From Symbiodinium natans (lineage: Eukaryota > Sar > Dinophyceae > Suessiales > Symbiodiniaceae), in assembly GCA_905221605.1 (NCBI GenBank), contig CAJNDS010002618.1, positions 276,944 to 340,943 of the forward strand: a DNA stretch of 64,000 nucleotides, given 5' to 3'. The notes beneath the pieces were generated by a model. That model worked only from the letters and a program-made list of their open reading frames with translations, made no database searches and was not told the DNA's origin. The position numbers and the translations under genes were made by a program. How positions within the stretch are numbered: the first letter of the stretch is position 1; the number at the start of each line of letters is the position of its first letter. Of this stretch, positions 30,640 to 56,940 are shown piece after piece.

Positions 30640-32111
30640 TCCTTCTCAAAAAGCGGGCAACCTGGAGAGCACACCCAGCCACTTCGCATCCCTGCGCAAT
30701 CATGCTAAAGGCTTGCTTCTGCGCTTTTGCCGAAGCTTCCTTAAGGGAAGCAGAAGCATGTGGGAGGGGTAATGGAGTTGTTTCTGCCCTGAGTCGGTGA
30801 CTGCTGGCAACTCCGCGGACAAAGAGATCATGCACAGCGTCACCGCAGCGTGAGAGCATTCGCAGCATTCACGACTTGCTGCTCGAGCTCACACTGGTGG
30901 CAGCTCTGCGTGTGCCGGTGACTGATGGCTCGGGTAGGGTGATACTGTAAGCATCTGTAAGCCCTGGTACAGTACGACGTCCCACCAGATCCAATGCCTT
31001 GGATGACCCTGCCAACGCCAAAGTCCCAAAGCCAAAGCCACCTGCTGCACACGTGTGTATCCAACTGCAGTGAAGACTCGTGAAGACCTACTGTACCTAT
31101 ATATCGCTTGTGGACCACTGTTCTTTCTGTGTGCTGGGACATGCTGGCACTAGCTGCTGTCCAGGCAACCGAGTGAGAAGCTGCTTTGCGTGCTTTTGTG
31201 GTTTTGTGGCTTCCATTGGCTTCCTATTTTCTCTTCAGCATTGTCAGAGGCGGCACGGCCTATGGCCTGATCTCTGCCAGGGCCTCAGAGTGCACCACGA
31301 TGCACAGCATCGTGGTGTTGGCCACTGCGCGTGTTGCTCGACAATGCTCGGCACTGCCCCTTTGCTACTATATTATATGATATTACACTACCCTTGTGCA
31401 CCTTGCAGACGGCTAGCTTTGCTAGGAGTGTGGCGCAAGAATGGAAAAGCACCCTAGAAACGAGGAGTGCAGGCCCGGTCAAATGAGCTGCCGTGGGAGG
31501 TGCAACACCTCTGAGGAGGAAACACGGGACGAACCGGGCCCAGCGTTGCCAGGGCTACATCAATACTCTTCACGACCCTGAATGGCATGGCCAAGGCTGT
31601 GGCCAAGGTGTGTGTGTGTGCATCTGCGGACCGCCACGAAAAGGGCAGGTTTCAGCAAATTACAATCAGCCTTCCTGCATGCAATTTGCACGCAGTGCAG
31701 CGATAGGATGCGACGGGAGCTGCTTTCCGCAGCTCGCCCAAAACACCTCCTTTCAGCCAAAAGAAGCTTCAAAAGCGACTCATGCAGGACAGGCGGTCTC
31801 AGGGCTCGCTCGAGAGGTCGCTCCCTTGGCAAGGGTGTGGCTGACGGCTATGACCCCGCGCCAGCCGCAGGAGGTCGGGCTCCACGTGAGCACCGTGAGC
31901 GCGAGGAGGGGGCGTGCAGCGAGCTTCCATCGTCAAAATGGAGCGACATCCCCGGGAAGAGTCCGAGAAGCGCATGCCGCGCTGCTGCAAATCGACCCAG
32001 GCCGCGGCGCTGTTAAAAGCCGGCGCGTGGTGGCTGACAGAGAGTGGGGCTTTCCTTGTGAGAAGAGAACGCTCCTTGGTTGTGCCGCAACCCGGGATTC
32101 CCGAACTCTGA
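30640..32111 (+). CDS. Unrecognised multi-exon gene (C-terminal exons)
   Basis: Coding-like segments in order: about 30643-30770 (NHAKGLLLRFCRSFLKG), 30855-30940 (SIRSIHDLLLELTLVAAL), 30976-31040 (YDVPPDPMPWMTLP), 31239-31345 (GGTAYGLISARASECTTM), 31553-31607 (CAG|G; ATSILFTTLNGMAKAVAK; GT donor) and a last exon ending at 32111 (MERHPREESEKRMPRCC to a TGA stop). I do not recognise the family and the joins are not proven. The 31553-31607 exon is the best supported by splice signals. An 11-bp repeat (CAGGCGCAGAA) lies upstream at 30412-30470. Confidence 0.35.
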
Positions 32112-32744
32112 AAGAACATTATATGTTCAGAACTTACAAGCTACTCTTAAGCAGTACGAGCCTTCCACCGACGCTTCTTTGTTGTTGTTTTTTTGAGCAT
32201 CCAGTTTCACATCGTGGCAGCCGTTGTTTTGTGGCACGTGCGGCAAGCCATGTCTTGAGGTGTTGTGATGTGTTGTTGTCGTTGAGCAGTGAAGCATTCA
32301 TCGCAAGTCTGCACAGCCACTCTCTTGGCCCGCTTGGGCAGCAATGACAGTACTTGCAGCAACAGTAGCAGTTTTTCCATGGGAACCACCGGGTTCTGTC
32401 GTAGTCATGCCTGTCACGCTTTGAGGCCTCCGTCATGGCGGAGGCTGCGGCGACTGAGGTCCTGCGCGGGATCCATGGAAACTGCAAAAGCGTTGCCGGG
32501 CTTTGACGTGGAATTACACCACCGAAGACCCCAAACAGATCCAAACAGTCAAAGGCACGCCAAAGAAACGGTGGAGACAACGGGAGACAAAGGGAGACGA
32601 ATTGAGACAAAGGGAGACGAGGAGCACAGCAACCCGGCAAAGCCACCCACAAGAAGGGCGACGAAGGGAGATAAAGGGAGACAAAGGGAGACAAAGGGAG
32701 ACAAAGGGAGACAAGGAGCCCACTAACCCGGCCACAGTCCTCAG
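32112..32744 (+). repeat. Spacer with (GGGAGACAAA)n tandem repeat
   Basis: The 10-bp purine-rich unit GGGAGACAAA is repeated, perfectly or nearly so, from about 32565 to 32715. The rest of the spacer shows nothing. Confidence 0.8.
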
Positions 32745-33170
32745 AATGTCGGCAATCCCTAAATTTAGAACCCCAACAGTAGACTGTTTGGGGAATAAGA
32801 CTCTCCAAATCAAGCGACTCCGGGATGACCAACGAAAGATACTACTATTTAGTTCCATAATTTTTTCGACGTGCTAAGCTTTTTAGGTCATATACTTCGT
32901 AGTACAGATTCAGACCCTTCAAGACAGGTATCGTTTATGCCCAGCAGTGCCACTAGAATCGAGTATGGCAAAAAGCGAGTCGTGAAACCCCGGCAAACTT
33001 GGATACACCATGCAAAGAAGTTTGTGTGGGAAGAGACGCTTGGCAGAATATCTTATGAAGAAACCCCGGTACAGGATAATCTCATCTATATGCAGGTTTG
33101 CAAAGACAGTTCTAAAGCGTCTGCAGAGGGTAAGCCTCCTTTTTGCTGCGCCAACGCCGTGTCTTGAAGT
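32745..33170 (+). pseudogene. Degraded LINE (non-LTR retrotransposon) C-terminal tail
   Basis: Two adjoining frames read NKTLQIKRLRDDQRKILL and then FLGHILRSTDSDPSRQVSF and GKKRVVKPRQTWIHHAKKF. The FLGH-x-x-R, RQV, KRRVGRPRxxW-like pattern is the usual C-terminal end of dinoflagellate and other LINE reverse transcriptases. A stop separates the two parts and the catalytic core is absent, so this is a 5'-truncated dead copy. Confidence 0.7.
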
Positions 33171-33559
33171 TGACGTACAGTCGATTCACGGTATGGCTTC
33201 GGAAAAAAAATCAAGGGACTATCGCGTATGATCGACTTTGAGCTTTGTAGAAAAGTTGCAAATGGAATCATCGTGTTTCGTGAGGAGGAAGCCCCCAGCC
33301 TGCCTGCAGCTCAGAGAATGGACGGTCTAGATTTTGTTCCAAGGCACATGAGTACAATCGCTCCAAAAGGTTTGGCTTATGAACGTTCCACAAGTCTCAA
33401 AGTCCTGGTAAGCAGGCATGTGCAATGCCGCGACTTCAACAAGATGCCATGTGCAAAGGTGGAGCAATGGCCGGAATCTTAACGTGGGCGTGACCGAGCA
33501 CATCAGTAGGAATTTTGAGTTCACGAGTTCACGAGAATCGGGATTTTCGAGCTGTACTT

Positions 33560-34028
33560 GCAAGCCATTCCTTGCGGATTCTTCCGATTCCAGCGATATC
33601 TTGCAGCTCTGCCGATTCCGCACACATCTGCAGCGCATGTTGAGAGGTTGAACGTTTTTTTTCAAGAGGCCTCGCAGGTCCTTCTCACTGCTGCTGAGGT
33701 TAGCCGAAAATGCCGGCGTGCCGCTTCAGAAAGTCTTCAAGCTGCAGACCTGGAGTTACGCTGCTTGGATCTGTGACGCAAGCTCAAAAAGCTCTGCGAA
33801 GGGTGATGAATTGTGTAGAATCCACAAAGCACCGATGCCGCTGCCGCCGGGTATCCAAGACCGTCCGAGGCTTTCGTTACTGTTCTTCCAGAACATAAGC
33901 AAAAGTTCCGCGAGGCCATTCATGGGCTGTCACTTCCTTGCTTGTACGAGCACGCTGACCAGGCCGTGGATGGTTTGCTGATGCGCAAATGTTGCGTGTC
34001 GGTAAATGCCGGCATCCTCAGCTATTAA
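33560..34028 (+). CDS. Unrecognised gene, C-terminal exons
   Basis: Coding-like segments: 33560-33650 (DSSDILQLCRFRTHLQRM), 33699-33775 (GAG|G; LAENAGVPLQKVFKLQTW) and a final exon of about 33819-34028 (EHKQKFREAIHGLSLPCL, then HADQAVDGLLMRKCC and stop TAA at 34026-34028). No domain recognised. The last exon is the most convincing because it stays open over 70 codons with balanced composition. Confidence 0.4.
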
Positions 34029-36541
34029 GCCATGCTTCCACCTGGACCTATTTGAGACGAAATTGTAGCTCGGCACCCTCTAATTAAGCTGTAATTTGTG
34101 AACGTAATGCACATTGGCACACTGAGGCTCACCCAAGAAGATGCAAAGTGCGTGCAAGCATCCCTTGCTCACAACTTCGTAACTTAGGGGTCAAGATTAA
34201 AGATTGCATCGGGTTTTTCATGCTTCAGACGTTCATGTAGCTCTGCCTGGTGTTTGGATCAATGACCCAATGAATCTCAATGACGCACCGCGCTGAGGAG
34301 GGCACTCCTCGGAAGAGCCAGCCCAAGGGGGACGAGGCATCAGCACTGGGAGAGAGGGAGATCGTAAGCATTGGCAGAAAGCTTTGCAGGAAGAAAGCAA
34401 GAGGAATATCGTAGCATGTCGTAGCCGAGGAGCGGAGCAACAAGCGGCAGAAGGTCAAGGACTTCCCGTGCCCTGGCCACCACTCTGTTTCGTTTTGGAA
34501 AAGGGCCACAGGGTGTTCAGAATTCCTTCAGAGTGGCCTTACGCACAGGCCTGGCCACATTCCGACCCTCAAGGACCTCAAGGACAAGCTGAAAAACAAA
34601 GGCACAAGCGCTCCTTTCGTGTCCGCCACCTCACCAGCAGCTACAAGCAATCAGGGCCGCCAATCTTGGGTAGCTGATGAGAGTGGGGGGGGGAGACTGA
34701 GCAGCTTGGCCGTGAAAACGCGGAACCCGATTGGTCGAATCCATGTACGGAGCTTGCCACAGATCCCGGCGACGTGCTGCGGAAGAGCGCCGGGGACCGA
34801 AAGGAGTCAAATGCGTGGGGAACACAAAGGCACAAAGGGGCATGGAGGTGGGATCTCAAAATGCCCTTTGTGCTTAGGCTCCGCTCATCGATTGGAGCTA
34901 CGAGACCCAACTGAGCCGGGTGCTCGACAGAACTGGCACAGACTCGTAGGCTCATAGACGATTCCAGCTAGGCATGAAGGGCACCTACATCAAGACCGCA
35001 GCCAGAGCCTCGGCTTTGGTAGATGGGGCCCCTGACAGTGATATTGGGTTAGATGGAGGTCGCATCAGCTGCATCGTATCGGGAGTCGTCCTCGGGGTGC
35101 GGGGCTTTGTTCAAGTGACGCGAGAGCCTGCAGGTACGGTCCTTTACGAAGCAGGTGGACAAGAAGTGCAAGGCCACTGCGCGAAACGCTGTGCACCGAG
35201 GAAGCGCGTAGTCTGAATCCGCTGTTGCATGCGTGATGCTTCTGGATGACAGGTGCAGTCTACAAAGAGTCGGCACGAGTGAACATAATCTGGCTCTATC
35301 TTCGCCTAAGCATTGCCCTGCACAGGACCTGAGCCTCCCGGCCCCAGCCTGGACCTCCTTCGAGTGGTCCAAGGCTTGGGTTCTCTTGTGTTTTTTTTGC
35401 CGAGTTTGTTGAGTAACCCTCGAGAGCCTGCCCAACTGTGCCAACAAGCTGTTCTTTCCCTCTGGCACTCAACCAAAATGGCACCACAGTGGACCCAAAG
35501 GCACTGAACGGCGTTAGACCCGTGGCATAGCCTGGATGCGCCCCTGCAGTGTCGGGCTTGGCTGGAAAGTGCGCCTACTGAGCCTACTGCAATGTGGGCA
35601 GCTACAGGACGTAGCTATCTGCCCTATCTGACCAGTATGTGCATGACTCCACAACGGAATCGACGGACTGTTACCGTGTGGAACCCGTGTTTGTTTTTTT
35701 TTCGGACGTGCGGTCGTGCCGTGGGATCATGTACATGTGTGGATACGTGTGGCAAATCGGACGTGTTGTTTTTTGCTGTGCGGTCGCCCGCTGGGATCAT
35801 TCATATATAACAATGTAACAACGCGAGGAGGCGGAAGGCAGGCCCACGACCGCGCAAGTGACCTTACAGCAAGCAAATCGCACTCGAACCTACATTGGCA
35901 ACTTTTTAACTGGGGCAAGCGGGACAGAACGGGACAAGTGGGTTTTTGTCCCTCCCCAATGCCATCACTTTCAAGAATCTCAACTCGCTTCTCAGCGAAT
36001 CAAGACACCACATGAAAGGGTGGGAAGATGTGAGAAGTCACATGAAGTCACATGAAGTCACAGATAGCCAGGCTTCAGTCAGGCTTCAGGCTTCCACGAG
36101 TTTTTGGCATGGACTCTCCGGACTGGCAGGCCTGCGGGGCCGCGACCCGAGAGCTCCTTCTCAGGGCTCATGCTTGACGCCGGTTCGCAGGGTCATCAGG
36201 GTTCATGTTTGACACAGTGCGCAAATCTGCTCAAGTTGCTGGTTTTTCGCTCAGCTTCTGCTCTTTGCGTCTGCTTTCCTCAGGCACCGATTGGCTGCGC
36301 CTGTCCCTTGGACCCGCCCATCGGCACGCCCGAAGGAAGTCACGTACCCGGGATGTGGGATTTGTGTGTGTGTGTGTGTGTGTTGAGAGAACGAGGGAGT
36401 ACCTCCTTCCAGAGAGTGCTGGGGAGATGCAGGCAATGTAGCTGGGCAATGACACTGCGTTTCGTGATGACTTTGTGGCATTTTTTGGCCTGCACGCGAC
36501 CACCGCCTTTTTCGGGCTGGTGTCTGTCGATGTCTTGCGAG
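34029..36541 (+). other. Region with scattered coding-like segments
   Basis: Segments that look coding but could not be assigned: about 34574-34675 (LKDLKDKLKNKGTSAPFVS), 35327-35380 (CAG|G; DLSLPAPAWTSFEWSK) and about 35965-36050 (FKNLNSLLSESRHHMKGW). They may be 5' exons of the methyltransferase-like gene that follows. A GT microsatellite lies at 36361-36381. Confidence 0.3.
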
Positions 36542-36714
36542 GCCTGGAAGGGTACCGAAACAAGTGTGAGTTCAGCATCGGCGTGGACCTCGCTGGAATG
36601 CAAAGAGTAAACTTAGGGCGGTGTGAACCTCTGAGGCAAGAGCGATGCCGGGGACATCGAGTGCGGATTCGTGCGTCGGATCACAGATGACGGCTACGGG
36701 CGCGTCCTGCAAGG
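36542..36714 (+). CDS. Partial TRMT2/TrmA-like tRNA (uracil-5-)-methyltransferase
   Basis: Exon 36542-36580 (GAG|G) encodes LEGYRNKCEFSI and ends before GC at 36581. After a 55-nt intron, exon 36636-36714 (GAG|G) reads KSDAGDIECGFVRRITDDGY. The GYRNKxEF block followed by a G-F-x-R pattern is characteristic of the TrmA/TRMT2 family, which makes 5-methyluridine in tRNA using S-adenosylmethionine. The catalytic half (SAM loop, catalytic Cys and the NPPR-type motif) was not found before the next gene starts at about 37.6 kb, so the gene is either truncated, interrupted, or has exons I could not see. Confidence 0.5.
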
Positions 36715-37594
36715 GTGAAGCAACTCTCCCTCTCTCTCTCTCTCCTCCTTCTCTTTCCTCTCTCTCTCTCTCTGTCTCTCTTTCTCTCTCTATCGGTTCT
36801 CTGGCTTGGCCGTATGTAAAGGCGCATCGTAGCCAGCTGCGAAGACGTGCCCGGACCTTGGCATGATCCCTTTGGTGTTTTTTTTAATGTGAATGTCGGA
36901 GTGAATCGGACTTTGCTACGACTTCGTTCGGGCGCGCAGGGTGGTTTCTGGTTGAGGGTTCGGGGTTAGGACCGTTAGTGTTTGGACGGGTTTGGGTCTC
37001 GGTCATCTCGCGCTTCGGCAACAAGAGTATTCAGGGCCTTGCAGGATTTGAAGCTGTCGTGCTTGGTTGGATGCAGGGCTGTCGCCACGTCTTGTGTGGC
37101 ATGCTGTCTTAGTTGGCATCGACCTGGTCTTGCCTTCAGCATTTTAGCAGTAGGCTGAGCTGCGTTCAAGCACAAGAGAGTGCTGAGCCAGACACCCAGT
37201 GACACCCAGCCCAGCCCAGCCCCGGTTCCCTGAAGCCGCAAGCCCCTAATACCTTAGCCAACAAGCACTAATCACACTCTCACGATTTGGTCCGGGGATG
37301 TCGGAACGTAAACGGCCGTGACAACCCGGGCTTGACCTTCTTTCAGACCGGCAAAGTGCACAGCATAAAGAGCAGCATAGGAGATGGATGACTGACCCAG
37401 CCATGGGGCCTCTAGCGCGGAAGGAAGCTGGAAACCAGTTCTGCAAGGCACGTGCTTGTTACGGGTTGCAGCTTGCGTGGTGGCAAGACCTCTCCGTGTG
37501 GTGTGTTGGTTTCCAGCGGCTGAATGGTTTCAGCGTCTCAGCAGTTGCTAGTCTCGCAACTGCGCACTTGCAGCTGCTGAACACCAACTTGCAG
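36715..37594 (+). other. Spacer
   Basis: A CT-rich microsatellite (36721-36796). No supportable exon; 37388-37590 is open with a run reading VASLATAHLQLLNTN that may be the start of the TPR gene. Confidence 0.4.
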
Positions 37595-52444
<14,850 letters not shown>

Positions 52445-53939
52445 CTTCCAAGTCCAATGTGAGTCGCAAAGGTCAATGAGCAAGTTCGTCGAGCAATCTT
52501 CACAGTCCTCCAGGACCGAACTTTGAAAGGAAAACGAGATGAATGACTAAATTTCTAATGCAGATGGGCACCCCGACAGCAGCCCTTTGCTGAGCCCTTG
52601 CTGAGTAACGCTGTCCAACCTGATTGTCAACCTGATAGTTGTGTGATGACAGTGTCTGCCATCAGCGGTAGCGGTGATGGAACAATGTACATACTTTTGA
52701 CGTTGCCACGACATAGCCGATGAAGGTTCGGTGCAGGTGAGATGCAACATGTTTGATTCTGCCAGAAGTCACTTGCTTGTCTCAAAACGATTAAGACAAG
52801 CGTGTCTCAGAAAGCATAAGCATGCAAATACAACCCGAGTGGGAATGAGTGGGAATGGCTGGCTCTAAGACAAGTACTTAAGATCTGGGGAAAGCTGAGG
52901 AGCGCCGCGGAGAAGTAGCTTCGCAGGTTTTTCGCAACACCGATGACGTTTTGGAACATGTGTGGAGATGTAGCTTCGTTGATTTGCCAGAAGTCAGACG
53001 TGTGCTAGTATGAAAAGTTCAAGGTGCTTGTGTCTAAACAACAGTGCAAACTTTTGGTTATGTTTTTTAGTTTTTTTTTTTTTTTTTTTTGGTTTCGTTG
53101 TTTTTTTGTTTGGCTTCTCTGGGGTTTTCGCTGTTTCTTTTGGGGGAGCGTTGGGTTTTTGTCTGGTTTTGTTGGGTACCCGGAATTTTGAAGCGGCACC
53201 ATTTAAAGCGGCATCGATGTGGCGTCCTTGCTAAAAGGCGACATGAAAGCAGTCCGCAATCCAAATGGGCCCGAAGCGTGCTTTGCAGTGCTTTCCGTGA
53301 AGGAGCGGTTGAGCCGAGGAGGCTTTGAGTCCCTTGATGCACAAGGCACCGGGCCGGGTTCCTTTGCCTCCTTTGACTCTTGCTGTGCGTTGCAGGCACG
53401 GCTGAAGAGGAAGTCAGGGAGGGCTGTTGAGGCCGTCGAGGCCGAGGCGCGCCGTGGAGGAGGATTTTGCTGCAGTCCGAGCCTTCCGAGAGCCAAAAAA
53501 GGGCCCTTCCAAGAGAGACCTCTCTGTGAGCATCTGTGAGCTGTGAGCTGTGAGCTGTGAGCTGTGAGCTGTGAGCTGTGAGCTGTGAGCTGTGAGCTCT
53601 CCAAAAGAGAGCTCCAAGGGAAAAACTCCAACACAAAAGGCACTTGAGAGAGCGCGAAGCGATCTCCCTGAGAAGCCTTCCCCAGAAGTCCAGGCCTTTC
53701 TTTAGTTCCCCTCTGCAGCGTGAATTCGCGGCGAATTCGTTGGCAAGACCAAGCGTGACCAAGCTAGGCCTTGAGTCATCTTGAGTCCTCCACTAGCATG
53801 GGATCACTCGTGCAGCATCGTGCAGCTGCGGTGTGCTAAAGCTGACGATGCGTCGACACATATCAGACATATCAACAGCCAGTCAACAGCCATAGTGGCC
53901 ATCGGCCGAGTCATGGTCAAGTCTTTGAGAAGTACACCT
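52445..53939 (+). other. Spacer after the UNC-45-like gene
   Basis: Contains a T-rich run near 53068-53105, an open stretch at 53210-53539 (reading SLLKGDMKAVRNPNGPEACF) that may be an exon of an unknown gene or retrocopy, and nine 7-bp CTGTGAG units at 53535-53598. No named family. Confidence 0.35.
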
Positions 53940-55475
53940 GAGTCAAGCCATTTGAGTCGAGAACGTGGCCTACCCGAGTCGAAAACACCTGAGCCGAAAC
54001 CAGCCCGGACCCACCCAAAAAACACATGCAGCAAACCTGAGTCGAAAACAACCTGGGCTTAGGTTTTTTTGGGTTTAGGGTAGGAGTATTTAGGGTTTAG
54101 TTTTTTTTTTGTTTTTTCCGCTTTAGGGTTCACAGGTTGTTAGGGTTTAGGGGTTTTTCAGGGTTTAGGGTTTCGGGGCTTTTTGGGGTTCAGGGTTTCG
54201 GGTTTTTTTCGGGTTTAGGGTTTAGGGGTACGGTTTAGGGTTTAAAGTTTCGGGCGTTTTAGGGTTGAGGGTTTAGGGGTTTCAGGGTTTAGGGTTTTTC
54301 GGGTTTAGGGCTTTCGGGTTTTTAGGCATGCATGATGGTTTCGAAAAAGGATAAAGCGGGTGGGGGGGGGGGGGTGCAAACATGATGGGCTGGGAAAAAT
54401 GCCTTGCACGGCTTAACAAGTGGGGGGGTTGGGGCAGCCCCCTTCCCATTTGCAAACACAACGCTCGCATGACGGGTCGAAAAAGCATAATGCGGGGGCG
54501 GCGGCAGCCCCCCCCCCCATTTGCAAACACAATGCTTGCATGATGGGTTTGAAAAAAAGCTTGTGCGGCTTAACAAGCGGGGGGTTTGGGGCCGGGCGCT
54601 GCTCCCCCCCCATTTTGCAAATACAAAGCTCGGATGATGAGTTCGGCAAGGACTCCTGTGTGCTTTTGAAGCAAGCTTGCACGGCTTGAACAAAGGCGAG
54701 GATATTGAGGTTTAGGGTTTACGGGAATGTAGGGTTTAGGGTTCAGGAGTTCTTGGGGTTTAGGGTTTATGGGTTTTTTTCGGGGTTTCGAGTTTAGGTT
54801 GTTCGGGTGCACGGATTTCTCGCTTTAGGGCCTAGGGTCTAGACACCTTGCTTCTTAGGGATTAGGGTTTAAGGGTTGGTTGAGGTTTCAAGTTTGGTGT
54901 TATTTCATGTTTAGGCTTCGGGGTTCTGAGGGTTCAGGGTTTAGGGGGTTTCAGCATTCGGGGTTTCGGGTTTTTGGGATTCAGGTTTGTTTTTTGCAGT
55001 TTAGGGTCTAGGGGCTTCTAGGGCTTGGGGGTTAGGGGTTTTTAGGGTTTAGGGCCTAGGTTTTTTTACGGTTTATGGTTCAGGTGTTTGTGGTGCTCAG
55101 GGTTTCGGGGTCTTTACTGTAGGGTTTAGGGTTTAGGGGTTTTTAGGGTCTCGCATGATGGGTTTGAACAATTTTTTTTGGCAGGGGGGTTGGAGGGGCC
55201 ACAGCCCCCCCCCCTCCCTCCCATTTGCAAACGCAATGCTCGCATGATAGGTTAAACAAGAACTCATCACGGAACCTCGAGACGTTTGACATGCGCAGGG
55301 ACCTATACGTTTCGTTGTAGAGGTCTTTGTGTGCATAGGGTGGTTTTCTGACTCAGTCTCTGGTTTTTCTGACTCGTGTGTGCTCGGTTTTCCGACTCAC
55401 GCCTCTCCGCTTTCTGACTCGGTTCGGTTTTCTGACTTGGTCCTGCGCGTTTTCGATTCGTTTTCCCGACTCGAC
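53940..55475. mobile_element. Repeat island with inverted terminal arrays (island C)
   Basis: Left edge 53940-54050 has about five units of the type GAGTCGAAAACACCT. Right edge 55341-55470 has the inverse (TTTTCTGACTCG) about seven times. The interior is TTTAGGG-type DNA (54058-54330), three G-rich units with ATTTGCAAACACAATGC (54350-54690), more TTTAGGG-type DNA (54700-55160) and one further G-rich unit (55160-55260). The G-rich unit is the same as in island A, in the opposite orientation. No protein is encoded. Confidence 0.6.
54058..55160 (+). repeat. Interstitial TTTAGGG-type repeats around G-rich units
   Basis: Degenerate G-strand telomere-like repeats in two blocks (54058-54330 and 54700-55160), with three G-rich units of 70-95 bp between them. 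Confidence 0.9.
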
Positions 55476-56940
55476 GGTCACCCGCCATCGGCCTCTCGTC
55501 CGGTTTAACAGCAATGGTCAGCTTGAGAACATACCGGCAGCTTCCATGGGAAGGGTTTTTCTGAACGAGTTTGAGCGAGTACTACCGCCTAGCTGCTGCT
55601 CCTAGCATTGCCTAGCATCTGTAGATCGGGGGCAACTCGAAGATGTACTACGCTCAAATCCGTTCTACTGTTGCCTTCTCTCCCATGTCGTTGCACCAGC
55701 GGCCCATCCCGGCCTCGTCAGGGGCGAAAAGAAGTTCAAAAGAAGTTTTGTGTTGGTTCGGTTCGCACCTGCTCCCTGCCCGTGCCTCTACATATGTGTT
55801 TGCAGAGCCATACAGAGCCATGCAGAGCCTAGGCCACTGGTACCCATGGCCATGAAGAAGCTATGCAAGGCTCGGTCCGATGCAGCGCGAAGCTAAAATG
55901 TAGTCATGTCATCCCGCACGACCTCCAAAGGCTTTGGACCTTCTTTCGGGCTTTATACATTGCACTTGCACTGTCTGTACATCGGGGCGCAATTTGGCAT
56001 CCCCTTGTCTGAACAGGCTACTTGTATCCCAGTTCGGCGGACGTGAAGTGCGCGAATCGCATGCAATATGATGGTGCATGGCGCTGTTGCCAGGCTGTGC
56101 GGGACTGCGTGAGGCCCAACGGCGGGGAGGGGGAGGGCGGGGGCGTTTCCAGAACTTCAGCGCATTGTGTGGCGAATTTATTGTGACGAATTGTGGCGCA
56201 AAATCCCACACGCCACATGGCACTAACACTGCCGCTGGCACTGATGCAGGGCCTCCGCGCTGAGCATCTTCGAGCGTGGCAAGGGCTGGCAGAAGGGCCA
56301 CTGGCGCCTGGCCTGGGCCCAACTCTGTTTACGGGTTTACGGACATATATGGATGCTCTAGGTGTGAAGTCTATACCTAAACGTGTCGGATACAAATGAA
56401 TAAATAAGTAAACAAGTGAAAAAATATTATATACATATACATATATATGTATACATATATATTGTGAGCAGGTCAAAGCATGCATGGAGTGCTTGCTTAG
56501 TGCTAGTGCAGCGTGTTGTTTTCCTTTGCATGCGTAGTTTTGCAATTCGTAACAACGCCAATATTTTGGCTCAAGTACCGAGCTTGTGCCTTTGAGCACG
56601 GTAGTTTCGTACAGTAGCTCTTAGGTTGCTGTGCGGTCCGACCGGACGCACTCAGGCGTAGCTGCACAAGTGCTTGAACTCGCGAAGTCGTAAAACAGCG
56701 TGGCCGGGCTGTGATTGCATTGGCTTAGTGCAAGTCCAGTGCTGGTCGACTTCACAATTGGGGGCTGTTCTGGGAAACGTACAGCTCTTGTGCCTACGGC
56801 CCGAGTGGGCAAGCATTGCTTTGCTTGTCTGTCGCGGTCCGTGACCTGGACGCGTGGACTGTGTGCCACGCTTGCGGCCTGTTAACCAAGGCGCGGCGCT
56901 TCGTGTGCCACGCCTGCGGCCTGCTAACCAAGGCGCGGCG
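55476..56940 (+). other. Region upstream of the retroelement
   Basis: No supportable gene. Points of note are an AT-rich segment at 56396-56462, a 12-base match to the dinoflagellate spliced-leader 3' end at 56564-56575, and a direct repeat (GCCACGC, TGCGGCCTG, TAACCAAGGCGCGGCG) in two copies at about 56865-56938 just before the gag ATG. If the element has a 5' LTR it should lie here, but its border cannot be set without the 3' LTR, which is outside the window. Confidence 0.4.

Noticed and set aside
53219-53539. Open frame reading SLLKGDMKAVRNPNGPEACF as a confirmed gene
   Set aside because: No domain, no clear splice borders and flanked by low-complexity DNA; kept only as a possible exon in the spacer entry.
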